Of a DNA stretch of 52,627 bases, positions 26,378 to 35,869 are shown piece after piece (within the stretch, counting starts at the first letter, position 1; each line of letters opens with the position of its first letter). The position numbers were made by a program, and so were the translations under genes. Under the pieces are notes generated by a model. It did not search any database, was not told where the DNA came from, and saw only the letters and a list, made by a program, of their open reading frames with translations. Source of the stretch: Dermabacter indicis (lineage in GTDB: Bacteria; Actinomycetota; Actinomycetes; Actinomycetales; Dermabacteraceae); NCBI GenBank assembly GCA_001403775.1, contig CYUG01000015.1, positions 1 through 52,627 on the forward strand, given 5' to 3'.

Positions 26378-27058
26378 TCAGGACCAGGTGACTCCCGCCG
26401 CATCGAGTTCACGGTTGAGCACGAAGAGCGTGAGGTTCTCCGAGTATCCGCGTCGCGCGAGCGCGCCCCCGATTCGCCTAAGCGCGGCGCCGCGATCAAG
26501 GTTCTCCGCCCCGCCGCTCTTGCGCAGCTCTTTCGCGAGACGCTCCCGCGCAAGCACCTGGCAGCGCTCTTTTTCACTGTCGTAGGGGGCGGCTTCGTCG
26601 AGAACCGCGTCGATGTCACGCGAATCCACGCCCTTTCCCTCGAGCTCACGCCTCAGCGCGGCCGTGCCGAGGAGCTTGTGGGCGCGCCGCTGCTCGATCC
26701 ATGCGCGCGCGAAAGCCTCGTCGTCGATAAGCCCCGCAGCGTCGAGGCGCCGCATGACCTCGTCCAGCACGCCAACGTCACACACGCGCTCGGAAAGCTT
26801 CGCGCGGACTTCCGCTTCGCTGCGACTCCTGTGAGCGAGAAGGCCGAGCACATAGCGGCATTCCTTCACGACGGACTTTTCCGTGTCGGCATCGCGAAAT
26901 ATACCTCCGCGATGCTGGTTACTGCCCTCCCCAGGTGCGGCTTCGCCCGCTTCGATCGCGGCAATGTGCTCGGCGAGCTCCTCGATGACACCCTCGCGCC
27001 AGTCCCCCTCCCCTGCAGAGAGTGGGGTCTGGAGCTCAGATCTGCGCGGGTGCTTCAT
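26378..27058 (-). CDS. recX: RecA regulator RecX
   Basis: Inhibits or modulates RecA filaments. From ATG 27058 the protein has 226 residues with the three-helix RecX repeats: [52 protein letters not shown], and the C-terminal [21 protein letters not shown] 27058 lies inside the recA 3' end, a 23-bp overlap, and gives translational coupling; other in-frame starts further upstream would go deeper into recA. The N-terminal 60 residues are variable and acidic. Confidence 0.9.
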   Translation of the reverse strand: MKHPRRSELQTPLSAGEGDWREGVIEELAEHIAAIEAGEAAPGEGSNQHRGGIFRDADTEKSVVKECRYVLGLLAHRSRSEAEVRAKLSERVCDVGVLDEVMRRLDAAGLIDDEAFARAWIEQRRAHKLLGTAALRRELEGKGVDSRDIDAVLDEAAPYDSEKERCQVLARERLAKELRKSGGAENLDRGAALRRIGGALARRGYSENLTLFVLNRELDAAGVTWS

Positions 27059-28124
27059 CGTCCACGAATTCGCCATCTCCCACCGGCGCTTCGGCTGCGG
27101 CCTTCTTCGCGGCCTCATCCGCGTACTGGCCAATGCCGAGTTTCATGAGGATTTTCTGTTCGATATCGGCGGCGAGATCCGGGTTGTCTTTGAGGAACTG
27201 GCGGGCGTTTTCCTTGCCCTGGCCGAGCTGGTCGCCATCGTACGTGTACCACGCGCCAGACTTCCGCACGATGCCGTGCTCTACACCGAGATCGATGAGA
27301 CCGCCCTCGCGCGAGATGCCCTCGCCGTAGAGGATGTCGAACTCGGCTTGCTTGAACGGCGGGGCCATCTTGTTCTTGACAATCTTCACGCGCGTGCGGT
27401 TGCCAACGGCATCGGTGCCCTGCTTGAGGGTCTCGATGCGGCGAATGTCCATACGCACCGAAGCGTAGAACTTCAGCGCCTTACCGCCCGTGGTCGTTTC
27501 GGGGCTCCCGAAGAACACGCCGATCTTTTCGCGAAGCTGGTTAATGAAGATCGCGGTCGTGCCACTCGAGTAAAGCGCGCCCGTGAGTTTACGAAGAGCC
27601 TGCGACATGAGCCGAGCCTGGAGGCCCACATGAGAATCGCCCATTTCGCCTTCGATTTCCGCTTTCGGCGTGAGCGCCGCGACGGAGTCCACAACGAGAA
27701 CGTCGATCGCGCCGGAGCGCACGAGCATGTCGGCGATTTCGAGGGCCTGCTCACCCGTATCGGGCTGCGACACGAGAAGCGCGTCAATATCAACACCGAG
27801 CTTCTTCGCATATTCCGGATCGAGCGCGTGCTCAGCATCGATAAACGCGGCAATTCCGCCCGCACGCTGCGCGTTCGCGATCGCATGGAGCGCAACCGTG
27901 GTTTTACCGCTCGACTCAGGGCCGTAGATCTCCACAACACGACCGCGCGGGAGACCACCGATACCGAGCGCGACATCGAGCGCAACCGAGCCCGTGGGAA
28001 CGACTTCGACGGGCGGGCGCGTGTCGTCACCAAGACGCATAATCGAGCCCTTGCCAAACTGGCGATCAATCTGTGCGAGTGCGTTTTCGAGCGACTTATC
28101 GCGATCCTTGGCGGCAGCAGCCAT
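27036..28124 (-). CDS. recA: Recombinase RecA
   Basis: ATP-dependent strand-exchange protein and co-protease for LexA. The protein has 362 residues, uninterrupted by an intein. Walker [10 protein letters not shown] (about 68-76), [10 protein letters not shown] with Walker B, the loop 1 stretch [22 protein letters not shown], and the [14 protein letters not shown] motif are intact; the C-terminus is acidic. ATG 28124 follows AAAGGA. About 130 bp upstream a LexA box lies within a probable promoter spacer, and the third copy of the 22-bp element lies between the two. Confidence 0.99.
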   Translation of the reverse strand: MAAAAKDRDKSLENALAQIDRQFGKGSIMRLGDDTRPPVEVVPTGSVALDVALGIGGLPRGRVVEIYGPESSGKTTVALHAIANAQRAGGIAAFIDAEHALDPEYAKKLGVDIDALLVSQPDTGEQALEIADMLVRSGAIDVLVVDSVAALTPKAEIEGEMGDSHVGLQARLMSQALRKLTGALYSSGTTAIFINQLREKIGVFFGSPETTTGGKALKFYASVRMDIRRIETLKQGTDAVGNRTRVKIVKNKMAPPFKQAEFDILYGEGISREGGLIDLGVEHGIVRKSGAWYTYDGDQLGQGKENARQFLKDNPDLAADIEQKILMKLGIGQYADEAAKKAAAEAPVGDGEFVDDEAPAQI

Positions 28125-28190
28125 GGCGGTTCCTTTCGTTTGTCACCCCGCTTCGAGGTGCCCTCTCGCTTGACACATTCAACGGTAGAC

Positions 28191-28212
28191 GGGGGTGAGA
28201 CATTTAAACTCG
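28191..28212 (+). repeat. 22-bp dispersed element, copy 3
   Basis: Identical to 12447-12468 and 17211-17232, preceded by AC as in copy 2. It lies in the recA leader, 66 bp before the ATG, but in the opposite orientation to recA; read in its own direction it would point towards DUF3046. Confidence 0.8.
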
Positions 28213-28262
28213 ACCCCGGCACGCATGTGGATGCACCACCGTTGTGGAGGTCGAACAACACC

Positions 28263-28291
28263 ATCGTAAACGAACATCTGTTCGATTCGCA
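28263..28291 (-). promoter_or_regulatory. Putative SOS-controlled recA promoter
   Basis: Minus strand TGCGAA (28286-28291), 17 bp, TACGAT (28263-28268). The LexA box fills the spacer. It would give a leader of about 130 nt. Confidence 0.5.
28271..28284. promoter_or_regulatory. LexA box of recA
   Basis: CGAACATCTGTTCG matches CGAAC-N4-GTTCG perfectly, upstream of recA. Confidence 0.88.
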
Positions 28292-28341
28292 TCCTCATAC
28301 GCACGCGTGTTCGATTTATGTCGCGCCTTTCACCGCCGACG

Positions 28342-28569
28342 CTACGCGCGCGGGCGCGCCTCCGGCGGCACTTCCCAGCGCAAGTGTTGAGGGACGTCCA
28401 TGTCATCGCACAGCGCGTGCCACACCTCTTTAACGGGATAGCCGGCATCGATCGCGTCGTTCGCGCTGAGATTTCCGCACGCGACAAGCGCCAGTTCTCT
28501 GCAGTACGTCTGCGCGAGTTCGCCGCCAAAAATGTAGGCGGCGAGCTCGCGAAACTCGCTTCGCCTCAC
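28342..28569 (-). CDS. DUF3046 protein
   Basis: Small protein of 75 residues found next to recA in many actinobacteria. Family pattern: R-x-SEF-R near the start, LSANDAIDAGYPVKEVWHALCDDMDVP and a final RW before a Pro-rich end. Function unknown. The start is GTG 28569, 5 bp after the clgR-like stop, so both are likely in one mRNA. The recA promoter lies just past its stop. Confidence 0.85.
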   Translation of the reverse strand: MRRSEFRELAAYIFGGELAQTYCRELALVACGNLSANDAIDAGYPVKEVWHALCDDMDVPQHLRWEVPPEARPRA

Positions 28570-28574
28570 GCGAA

Positions 28575-28886
28575 CTACCGCGCGAGCACGTATTCGGCGT
28601 CCTGAACGCCCCGCTCGAGCTCGGCGGGAACAGTATCGGGGATGACGATGCCTTCCTCGAGCGCCACGCGATCGGCCACCTCACGGAGGATTACCGACAT
28701 CGGGTAGCCGAGCGCCTCGGTGACGGACGCGAGCAGCTCGCTCGACGCTTCCTTTTGCCCGCGTTCAATCTCGCTCAGATAGCCGAGCGACACTCGGGCA
28801 TCGGCAGACACCTGGCGCAAGGTCTTGCCCTGGCGGCGGCGCGCATCGCGCAAAACGCCGCCCAGTTCCTGGCGGAAGAGCACCAT
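28575..28886 (-). CDS. clgR: ClgR-like helix-turn-helix regulator
   Basis: Protein of 103 residues with a Xre/Cro-type helix-turn-helix: FRQELGGVLRDARRRQGKTLRQVSADARVSLGYLSEIERGQKEAS (about 4-48). The conserved LGYLSEIERGQKEASSELL stretch is that of actinobacterial ClgR/Rv2745c-type activators, which control clp protease and other genes after proteotoxic or DNA stress. ATG 28886 is chosen for the conserved start and AAGGGAG upstream; the frame is open to 29030. Targets in this organism are not visible. It stands between cinA-like and DUF3046 genes, the usual order. Confidence 0.88.
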   Translation of the reverse strand: MVLFRQELGGVLRDARRRQGKTLRQVSADARVSLGYLSEIERGQKEASSELLASVTEALGYPMSVILREVADRVALEEGIVIPDTVPAELERGVQDAEYVLAR

Positions 28887-29126
28887 GCGAGTTTCTCCCT
28901 TCCTCGTCAATATCGAGTCCTTCTTCGAGGCCGGCGTGCGGCCAAGAACAGACGTGGGGCGCGGCTTCGAGGCCCGCACCCAATTTCGCTGCGTGGGAAC
29001 GCTAGCTCCCGCATTCTTGTTCGTGTTCACGCCTCTTCAACGCACGAAGAGTTCTCGTTGTTCCGCCATCCTATGGCGCTGCCCCGGCTCGATTTTCAGG
29101 TTACACACACGCAAAACGCACGAGCG

Positions 29127-29642
29127 TCAAACGTTTTCGCTGGTCAGCGCCTCATTGGCGAGAGCAATCGCAAGATCCACAACGCCCGCACGAATCTCCG
29201 CCCGCGTTCCCGTGAGGTGTACTTCACGCACAATCTCGGCCTCGGGTGTCCTCACGGCAACAAACGCGAGGCCCTCGGGGTTGCCGTACTCATCGCTGCC
29301 CGGTCCGGCAACCCCGGTCGTCGCGATCGCAACATCGGCACCGTACACGCGTCGAGCCCCTCGGGCCATCAAGCGCGCGACCTCTTCTCGAACCGCTCCC
29401 TCACGCTGCAAATCCGAAAGGTCAAGTCCCAAGATCGAGGCCTTCGCTTCGAAACTGTAGGTGCACGCACCACCCTGCACGACCCGGCTTGCGCCCGGCA
29501 CATCGACGAGACGCGCCACGAGCATCCCGCCCGTGAGCGACTCAGCGGTCGCGAGACTCAGGTCCCGCCGTTCGCACTCGTCCAGCAGCGCGCTTGCCGA
29601 CGCGTACCCCGCATTCAGCCGCCCCACGATTTCACGCGCCAT
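29127..29642 (-). CDS. CinA C-terminal domain protein (nicotinamide-nucleotide amidase-like)
   Basis: Protein of 171 residues that consists only of the CinA C-terminal (PncC) domain, which removes the amide of nicotinamide mononucleotide in pyridine nucleotide recycling. Motifs: TAESLTGGMLVARL (about 32-45) with the catalytic Ser region, VVQGGACTYSFEAK, and ATTGVAGPG. The N-terminal molybdopterin-like domain of full CinA is absent, as usual in this gene order. ATG 29642 overlaps pgsA by 11 nt; a start at 29678 would overlap more. Confidence 0.88.
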   Translation of the reverse strand: MAREIVGRLNAGYASASALLDECERRDLSLATAESLTGGMLVARLVDVPGASRVVQGGACTYSFEAKASILGLDLSDLQREGAVREEVARLMARGARRVYGADVAIATTGVAGPGSDEYGNPEGLAFVAVRTPEAEIVREVHLTGTRAEIRAGVVDLAIALANEALTSENV

Positions 29643-30225
29643 GCCGCGCGAGGGCCTCGCGGCGAAGTCGCATTCCATCGTTCACATTCCGAAGGCCCGA
29701 CCAGAGCGTGAGCACGAGGGCGATCGCGATGAGCGTGATGCCGATCCACCACGCGGGCGGCCACAGAAGTTCGAAGGGCATGAGGCAGAAGGTGATGCCG
29801 ATCGACTGCATCATGGTCTTCGCCTTGCCGCTGAAGTTCGCGGGAAGCGCCCCGTACTTGAGGATCGTGAAGCGCATGACGGTGATGCCGATTTCGCGCA
29901 CGAGGATGAGCACCGTGATCCACCACGGAACGTAGTCCCATACGGAGAGCATGACGAGCGCCGCGCCCGTCATGGCTTTATCAGCGATCGGGTCCATGAT
30001 CTTGCCGAAGTCCGTGATGAGGTTTCGCGACCGCGCGAGGTGGCCGTCCACGAAGTCCGTGAGCATCGCGAATACGAAGATCGCCGCAATCACCCAACGC
30101 ATGGCGACGTCGTCGTGATAGAGCGCCGCCACGACTACGAAGATCGGCACCATAATCATGCGGATCATCGTGAGAATGTTCGCGATGTTCCAGAGCGGAA
30201 CGCGCGGGGTTTCGGAGGCGCTCAT
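29632..30225 (-). CDS. pgsA: CDP-diacylglycerol--glycerol-3-phosphate 3-phosphatidyltransferase
   Basis: Membrane enzyme making phosphatidylglycerol phosphate. The protein has 197 residues and about five membrane segments. The CDP-alcohol phosphotransferase motif is complete: Asp57, Asp60-Gly61, Ala64-Arg65, Gly74, Asp78, Asp82 (from TDFVDGHLAR to DPIADK). Start ATG 30225 has AAGGGA upstream; an ATG or GTG further up would run into ftsK. Substrate specificity for glycerol phosphate rather than inositol phosphate rests on overall similarity and the position between ftsK and cinA. Confidence 0.9.
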   Translation of the reverse strand: MSASETPRVPLWNIANILTMIRMIMVPIFVVVAALYHDDVAMRWVIAAIFVFAMLTDFVDGHLARSRNLITDFGKIMDPIADKAMTGAALVMLSVWDYVPWWITVLILVREIGITVMRFTILKYGALPANFSGKAKTMMQSIGITFCLMPFELLWPPAWWIGITLIAIALVLTLWSGLRNVNDGMRLRREALARHGA

Positions 30226-30262
30226 GGCGTCGTCCCTTCTTTCTCTTCGTGCCCCGGGGGCT

Positions 30263-33142
30263 TTAGCGACCCGTGAGCTGCCAGGCATCTTCACCGTCGG
30301 CATCGTCTTCGTCGTAATACTGGGGGCTCACGTCGTGGTCGGAATGATCGAGCAGATCGTGTCCGTAGCGATCGTGGCCCGAGGAGGCGTCGGACTCTCC
30401 CGACCCCGAACCGGAGCTCTCCTCCGAGTCCTCGTAAAGGTCCGTGTCCTCGCCCTTGATGAGCGCAATTGCGCGCGGGAGGTCCTCGGGGCGCACGAGC
30501 ACGTCGCGGGCCTTCGAGCCCTCGCTCGGGCCCACGATCTCGCGCGATTCGAGCAGATCCATGAGGCGCCCCGCCTTCGCAAAGCCCACGCGGAGCTTGC
30601 GTTGGAGCATCGAGGTCGAGCCAAACTGCGTCGTGACCACGAGCTCGGCAGCCTGGAGGAGAACCTCGAGATCGTCGCCGATATCGTCGTCGATCTGCTT
30701 CTTTTGCGCGACCTGCTGCACGTCCTCGCGGTACTGAGGCTTGGCCTGCGCTTTGACATAGTCGACGACCGAGTGGATCTCGGACTCGTTGACCCACGAT
30801 CCCTGCACGCGCATGGCCTTCGCCTTGCCCATGGGGTGGAAGAGCGCGTCGCCCTGGCCGATGAGCTTCTCGGCACCGGGCGTATCGAGAATGACGCGCG
30901 AATCCTGGAGCGAGCTCGTCGCGAACGCGAGGCGCGAAGGGACGTTCGCCTTGATGATGCCGGTGACAACGTCAACCGAGGGGCGCTGCGTCGCGAGCAC
31001 AAGGTGGATGCCCGCGGCACGCGCGAGCTGCGTGATGCGCTGGATCGAAGCCTCGACGTCGCGCGGGGCGACCATCATGAGATCCGCGAGCTCGTCGACG
31101 ACAACGAGAAGGTACGGGTACGGCGCAAGCACGCGTTCGCTTCCCGGCGGCGGGCTTACCTGGCCGGCACGCACCGCCTTGTTGAAGTCGTCGATGTGCT
31201 TGAAGCCGTACTCGGCGAGGTCGTCGTAGCGGTGGTCCATCTCCTTGACGACCCATTCGAGCGCCTCCGCGGCCTTCTTCGGGTTCGTGATGATGGGCGT
31301 GATGAGGTGCGGGATGCCCCCGTAAATCGTGAGCTCGACACGCTTCGGGTCGACGAGTACCATGCGCACCTCGTCGGGGGTCGCGCGCATGAGAATCGAG
31401 GTGATCATCGAGTTCACGAAGCTCGACTTACCGGCGCCGGTCGCACCCGCGACGAGCAAGTGGGGCATCTTCGCGAGGTTCGCGATGACGAAGCCACCTT
31501 CGACATCCTTACCGAGGCCCATGACCATGGGGTGCTCGTTGCCGGTCGCGACGCCGCTGCGCAGCACGTCGCCAAGGGCAACGGTTTCGCGGTCGGCATT
31601 CGGGATCTCAATGCCGATGGCCTTCTTTCCGGGGATCGGCGAGATGATGCGCACGTCGGCACTCGCGACCGCGTAGGCAATATTGTTCGAGAGCGCGGTG
31701 ACCTTCTCGACCTTCGTACCGGGACCGAGCTCAACTTCGTAGCGCGTCACGGTCGGACCGCGCGAGAAACCCACGACCTCGGCGTTGACTTTAAACTGCT
31801 CGAAGACTTCCCCGAGCGCCGCAACCACGCGATCGTTCGCTTCGGAGCGCGCCTTCGCGGGCGGTCCGGCCACGAGCATGTCGGGGCTCGGCAGCGGGTA
31901 GGCGGTCTCAACCTCGAGCTCGGGCTGCATGTGCGGGCCCTTGATGCCCTCCCCCTTCGGCGGGGTCAGTTCACGCGTGGGCTCGGCCGGCTCCATGGGT
32001 GCGGGGACGCTCGGCACGGGCACGGTCGGGGCGTGTTCGAGGTCCGACGCATGCTTCTCTGCCGTCGGGAACGCTTTCTTCCGGCTGTTCTCTGCCTCGA
32101 GGTAGTCGTAGGGGTCCGAGCTGCCGGCGTCCCCCGCGGGCGCGGTCGATGCCGGAGGCTTCTTCGCACGTTGCTTCTTGGAGGCACGCGGAAGAGGCGT
32201 CGTTTCGGCGCTCTCGGCCTCGGCGCCCTGGCGGTAGGCGCCGTCGCCCTCATAACCGAAGGCCTCGTGATCCACGCTCGGCTCGAGATTCTCGGTTTCC
32301 CCGGCACCGCCGTGTTTCTTGCGGCCAAAGAAGTCCCCCACGCGGCGAGACTTCTTCGGTTCTCCTTCGGCATCGTGGCGGGCCTGCGGGCGTCGGCCCA
32401 GACCGAAGGCCTCACGTTCCGCTTGCTCGCGCTCTCCCCGGCCAACGAGGGCCCCGTAGACCCCCGCGAAACGCGTGCCGATCTGGCCGAGCGGCGTTGC
32501 CGTCAGCACGAGGACCGAGAACAGCGCGAGCACCACGCCGAGAGCGACAATCACCCATCCCGGCAAAACCGCCGCAAGGGGCGCTGCCACGAGATAGCCG
32601 CACACGCCGCCGCCGCGCGCTAGCGCCTCCACACCGTCGGACGGCGTGGGAATGCGCGCGCTTACCGAGGCAATCGCGCACAGCGCGAACACGAGCATAA
32701 GCAGCCCCGCGAAAAGGCGACCATTCGCGTGCACAAGATCGGGCCTGCGGAACATGCGAACCGACCACAGTCCAAGAAGGAGGGGCAGCAGAACACCAAT
32801 CACGCCGAACGAGCTCGCGGCGACGGTGTGCATCGCGCCGAAGCCCCACTCGCGCACCTGGAACCACTCGGGAACGATGAGCAGAAGTGCGAGGAAACCC
32901 AGGAAGAGGGCGAAGCCGTCGCGCCGTTCTTCATAGGCCACCTCCCAGCGCTGAATGCCAATGCCTCGAACGAAACCGCCTACTGCGCGGGCAACGCCGA
33001 GGTACCCGACGCGCAAAGCGCGCACCGGGAGAGGAAGCGTCGAGGGATCCGTGGGCGCACCTTTCGTGCGCGATGTACCCGAAGACGAGCCTCGGGAGGT
33101 TCCTTTCGACGCACGTGCGGGGGAAGTCGTACGTGTCGCCAT
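30263..33142 (-). CDS. ftsK: DNA translocase FtsK
   Basis: Septum-anchored ATPase that pumps chromosome DNA and works with XerCD at dif. The protein has 959 residues: Ser/Thr-rich basic N-terminus (1-40), four membrane segments (about 77-225), a long charged linker (about 235-440) with Pro and Glu, the motor with Walker A AGATGAGKSS (about 565-574), VDELADLMMV and ATQRPSVDVVTG, and the C-terminal winged-helix gamma domain (about 850-915; VTTQFGSTSMLQRKLRVGFAKAGRLMDLLE). A Ser/Asp/His-rich acidic tail follows. Confidence 0.97.
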   Translation of the reverse strand: MATRTTSPARASKGTSRGSSSGTSRTKGAPTDPSTLPLPVRALRVGYLGVARAVGGFVRGIGIQRWEVAYEERRDGFALFLGFLALLLIVPEWFQVREWGFGAMHTVAASSFGVIGVLLPLLLGLWSVRMFRRPDLVHANGRLFAGLLMLVFALCAIASVSARIPTPSDGVEALARGGGVCGYLVAAPLAAVLPGWVIVALGVVLALFSVLVLTATPLGQIGTRFAGVYGALVGRGEREQAEREAFGLGRRPQARHDAEGEPKKSRRVGDFFGRKKHGGAGETENLEPSVDHEAFGYEGDGAYRQGAEAESAETTPLPRASKKQRAKKPPASTAPAGDAGSSDPYDYLEAENSRKKAFPTAEKHASDLEHAPTVPVPSVPAPMEPAEPTRELTPPKGEGIKGPHMQPELEVETAYPLPSPDMLVAGPPAKARSEANDRVVAALGEVFEQFKVNAEVVGFSRGPTVTRYEVELGPGTKVEKVTALSNNIAYAVASADVRIISPIPGKKAIGIEIPNADRETVALGDVLRSGVATGNEHPMVMGLGKDVEGGFVIANLAKMPHLLVAGATGAGKSSFVNSMITSILMRATPDEVRMVLVDPKRVELTIYGGIPHLITPIITNPKKAAEALEWVVKEMDHRYDDLAEYGFKHIDDFNKAVRAGQVSPPPGSERVLAPYPYLLVVVDELADLMMVAPRDVEASIQRITQLARAAGIHLVLATQRPSVDVVTGIIKANVPSRLAFATSSLQDSRVILDTPGAEKLIGQGDALFHPMGKAKAMRVQGSWVNESEIHSVVDYVKAQAKPQYREDVQQVAQKKQIDDDIGDDLEVLLQAAELVVTTQFGSTSMLQRKLRVGFAKAGRLMDLLESREIVGPSEGSKARDVLVRPEDLPRAIALIKGEDTDLYEDSEESSGSGSGESDASSGHDRYGHDLLDHSDHDVSPQYYDEDDADGEDAWQLTGR

Positions 33143-33177
33143 GTTTTCAATCTACCCGCAGAAGGGCACAATCGTCA

Positions 33178-33219
33178 CGAGATCGGCCCCGGCGTGTGAA
33201 TCACACGGGACCGATCTCG
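33178..33219 (-). terminator. Hairpin between RNase J and ftsK genes
   Basis: Nine-bp stem (33178-33186 with 33211-33219) continued by CCC/GGG and GTGTG/CACAC around an AAT loop, with one mismatch and a small bulge. On the minus strand no T-run follows; it may end or process the RNase J transcript. Confidence 0.6.
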
Positions 33220-33244
33220 CGGCATAAAAGCTGGGGTGTGGGGG

Positions 33245-34936
33245 CTAGGCCTCGACGACCACGGGGATAATCATGGGCTTGCGACGAAGGCGCTGCGAGA
33301 GGAAGCGGCCAACGACTCGTCGCATCGCCTGCTGAAGCTGATGCGTATCGTGACCCTTCTCGTCTTCGATCGCCTTGTGAAGCGCCTTGATGATGTCCGG
33401 CTTAATGCGCTCGAACACCTCGTCGTCCTCAGCGATGCCTCGCGAGTGAATCTCCGGCCCGGCGATGAGCTCGCGGGTCTCGCTATTGACGACGGCGAAG
33501 AGGGAAATGAAGCCCTCCTCGGAAAGGATGCGGCGATCCTTGAGATCGGCTTCGCTTACTTCGCCCACGCTCGAGCCGTCCACGTACACGTAGCCGACCT
33601 CGACCTCACCGACCGCGCGAGCAACGCCGTCCTTGAGGTCCACGACCGTGCCGTCCTTCGCGAGCACGATATTCTCGCGCGGAATTCCCGAGGACTGCGC
33701 GATCTTGCCGTTCGCGATGAGGTGGCGCACCTCGCCATGCACGGGCATGACGTTCTTCGGGCGCAGGATGTTGTAGCAGTACAGAAGCTCGCCTTCGCTC
33801 GCGTGGCCCGAGACGTGCACGCGGGCATTGGCCTGGTGCACAACCTCGGCACCGAGCTCCATAAGTCCATTCATCACACGGAACACGTCGTTCTCGTTAC
33901 CCGGGATAAGGGACGACGCGAGAATGACGACGTCACCCTCTCCCACCTCGACTCGGTGATTGCGGTTCGCAATGCGGCCGAGCGCGGCCATGGGTTCGCC
34001 CTGGCTACCCGTGCACATGTACACGATCTTGTGATCAGGAATGTCATCGGCCTTCTTGAGGTCCACGAGTGTGTTCTCGGGAACGTGGAGGTAGCCCATA
34101 TCGGCCGCGATGGTCATGTTGCGCACCATCGAGCGCCCCACGAAGGCGACCTTGCGGCCGTGTGCGTGCGCCGAATCGAGCACTTGCTGGACGCGGTGCA
34201 CATGGCTCGAGAAGCTTGCGACGACAATCTTCTGCTGGGCTCGCGCGAAGAGATTGTCGAGAACGGGGCCGATCTCGCGTTCCTTGACCGTGAAGCCCGG
34301 GACCTCGGCGTTGGTCGAGTCCACGAGGAAGAGGTCCACGCCCTGTTCGCCGAGGCGGGCAAACGCGCGAAGGTCGGTGAGGCGGCCGTCAAGCGGGAGC
34401 TGGTCCATCTTGAAGTCACCCGTGTGCAGCACGGTGCCTGCCTCGGTGCGGATTGCGACCGCGAGCGCGTCAGGAATCGAGTGGTTCACGGCAACAAATT
34501 CGCATTCGAAGGCCCCGAAATGCTCGACATCGCCTTCTTTGACCGCGAGCGTGTACGGCTTGATGCGGTGCTCACGGAGCTTCGCTTCAACGAATGCGAG
34601 GGTCAGCTGGCTACCCACGAGGGGGATGTCCGGCTTGAGGCGCAAGAGGTACGGCACGGCGCCAATGTGGTCCTCGTGGCCGTGGGTGAGCACGATTGCG
34701 GCGACGTCATCGAGGCGATCCTCAATCGAGCGGAAGTCGGGCAGGATCAGGTCGACGCCCGGCTGCGCCTCTTCGGGGAACAGCACACCGCAGTCGACGA
34801 TGAGGAGCCGGCCCTCGTACTCGAAGACAGTCATGTTCCGACCGACCTCGCCGAGACCACCGAGCGGGGTCACGCGGAGAGTCTTATTCTGCAGTTTTGG
34901 CGGAGTCCCAAGTTTCGTGGAAAAGGGTGTAGTCAC
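33245..34936 (-). CDS. rnj: Ribonuclease J
   Basis: Metallo-beta-lactamase/beta-CASP ribonuclease for mRNA decay and rRNA maturation. The protein has 563 residues. Zinc motif HGHEDHIG (85-92), VNHSIPDAL, HTGDFKMD, DSTNAEVPGF, the beta-CASP part FVGRSMVRN and CTGSQGEPM, the HVSGHASEGEL motif, then the C-terminal domain. The start is GTG 34936 with AGGA upstream. It lies 15 bp after dapA, a common actinobacterial pairing. PNPase, another RNA-decay enzyme, is encoded 7 kb away. Confidence 0.96.
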   Translation of the reverse strand: MTTPFSTKLGTPPKLQNKTLRVTPLGGLGEVGRNMTVFEYEGRLLIVDCGVLFPEEAQPGVDLILPDFRSIEDRLDDVAAIVLTHGHEDHIGAVPYLLRLKPDIPLVGSQLTLAFVEAKLREHRIKPYTLAVKEGDVEHFGAFECEFVAVNHSIPDALAVAIRTEAGTVLHTGDFKMDQLPLDGRLTDLRAFARLGEQGVDLFLVDSTNAEVPGFTVKEREIGPVLDNLFARAQQKIVVASFSSHVHRVQQVLDSAHAHGRKVAFVGRSMVRNMTIAADMGYLHVPENTLVDLKKADDIPDHKIVYMCTGSQGEPMAALGRIANRNHRVEVGEGDVVILASSLIPGNENDVFRVMNGLMELGAEVVHQANARVHVSGHASEGELLYCYNILRPKNVMPVHGEVRHLIANGKIAQSSGIPRENIVLAKDGTVVDLKDGVARAVGEVEVGYVYVDGSSVGEVSEADLKDRRILSEEGFISLFAVVNSETRELIAGPEIHSRGIAEDDEVFERIKPDIIKALHKAIEDEKGHDTHQLQQAMRRVVGRFLSQRLRRKPMIIPVVVEA

Positions 34937-34951
34937 GTTGTCCTAGATTCT

Positions 34952-35869
34952 TCAGCTGGTGTACTGCGCGAGGACGCCCTGGTAGGCGTCCACCACGGCG
35001 TGGATGCGCGCCGCAACCTCGGGCTCGACCGTTCCGAGCGGGCCGCGGCAGCCGGCGTGCGGGAGCACGCCGAGGTGTGTGAGGGCCTCTTTGGTCGCCA
35101 TGGTCCCCGGACCCTGGTTCATGATCGCGTCAACGAAGTCGACGCGCGAGGCGTGGATCTTTTGCGCGAGTGCGAGGTCGCCGGCATCGAGAGCGTCGAG
35201 CATGAGGCGATCGAGCCTTCCCGTGAGGTGGCTCGTGACGGACACGGTGCCGACCGCCCCGATCGCGAGCCACGGCAGGTTGAGCGCGTCTTCGCCCGAG
35301 TAAATGTGGAGGCTCGTGTCGCGAATAAGCTTCGAGGCTTCGTGCATATCGCCCTTGGCTTCTTTGAGCGCGACAACGTTTGGGTGCTGCGAGAGCTCGA
35401 CGGCGCTTTCGTATTCGATCGGGATTCCCGAGCGCCCGGGGATGTCGTAGAGCATCGCGGGAAGCTCAACGGCATTCACGACCTCGAGCGTGTGATTGAT
35501 AAGCCCGCGCTGGGTCGGCTTGGAATAGTACGGGGTCACGAGCAGGAGCCCGTCGGCATTTCCGCTCTCCTCGACCGCACGCGCGAGTGCGACCGAGTGG
35601 CGCGTGTCGTTCGAACCCGCACCCGCGAGAATCGTGACCTCGCGACCTACCGTCTCGCGGAGCGTCGCGAGAATGGCGAGCTTTTCCTCGTCGCTCGTCG
35701 TGGGCGACTCGCCCGTCGTGCCGTTCGCGACGAGGAGGTCGTGACCTTCATCGACGAGATGACGTGCGAGGGCCGCGAGCGCGTCGTGATCGACGGCCTC
35801 GAGATCCTCGGTGAAGGGGGTGACGATGGCGACGCCGAGTCGCCCGAAGACAGGGGCATCGTTACTCAC
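34952..35869 (-). CDS. dapA: 4-hydroxy-tetrahydrodipicolinate synthase
   Basis: Condenses pyruvate and aspartate semialdehyde, the first step towards diaminopimelate and lysine. The protein has 305 residues of a TIM barrel: GTTGES (50-55), catalytic Tyr141 (YDIPGRSG) and Schiff-base Lys169 (VALKEAKGD). The GTG start at 35869 overlaps the thyX stop (GTGA). In the same direction dapB lies 3 kb upstream. No leader peptide or lysine riboswitch is seen. Confidence 0.96.
   Translation of the reverse strand: MSNDAPVFGRLGVAIVTPFTEDLEAVDHDALAALARHLVDEGHDLLVANGTTGESPTTSDEEKLAILATLRETVGREVTILAGAGSNDTRHSVALARAVEESGNADGLLLVTPYYSKPTQRGLINHTLEVVNAVELPAMLYDIPGRSGIPIEYESAVELSQHPNVVALKEAKGDMHEASKLIRDTSLHIYSGEDALNLPWLAIGAVGTVSVTSHLTGRLDRLMLDALDAGDLALAQKIHASRVDFVDAIMNQGPGTMATKEALTHLGVLPHAGCRGPLGTVEPEVAARIHAVVDAYQGVLAQYTS

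Noticed and set aside
27036-28124. Possible intein in recA
   Set aside because: The protein is 362 residues and continuous across all motifs.
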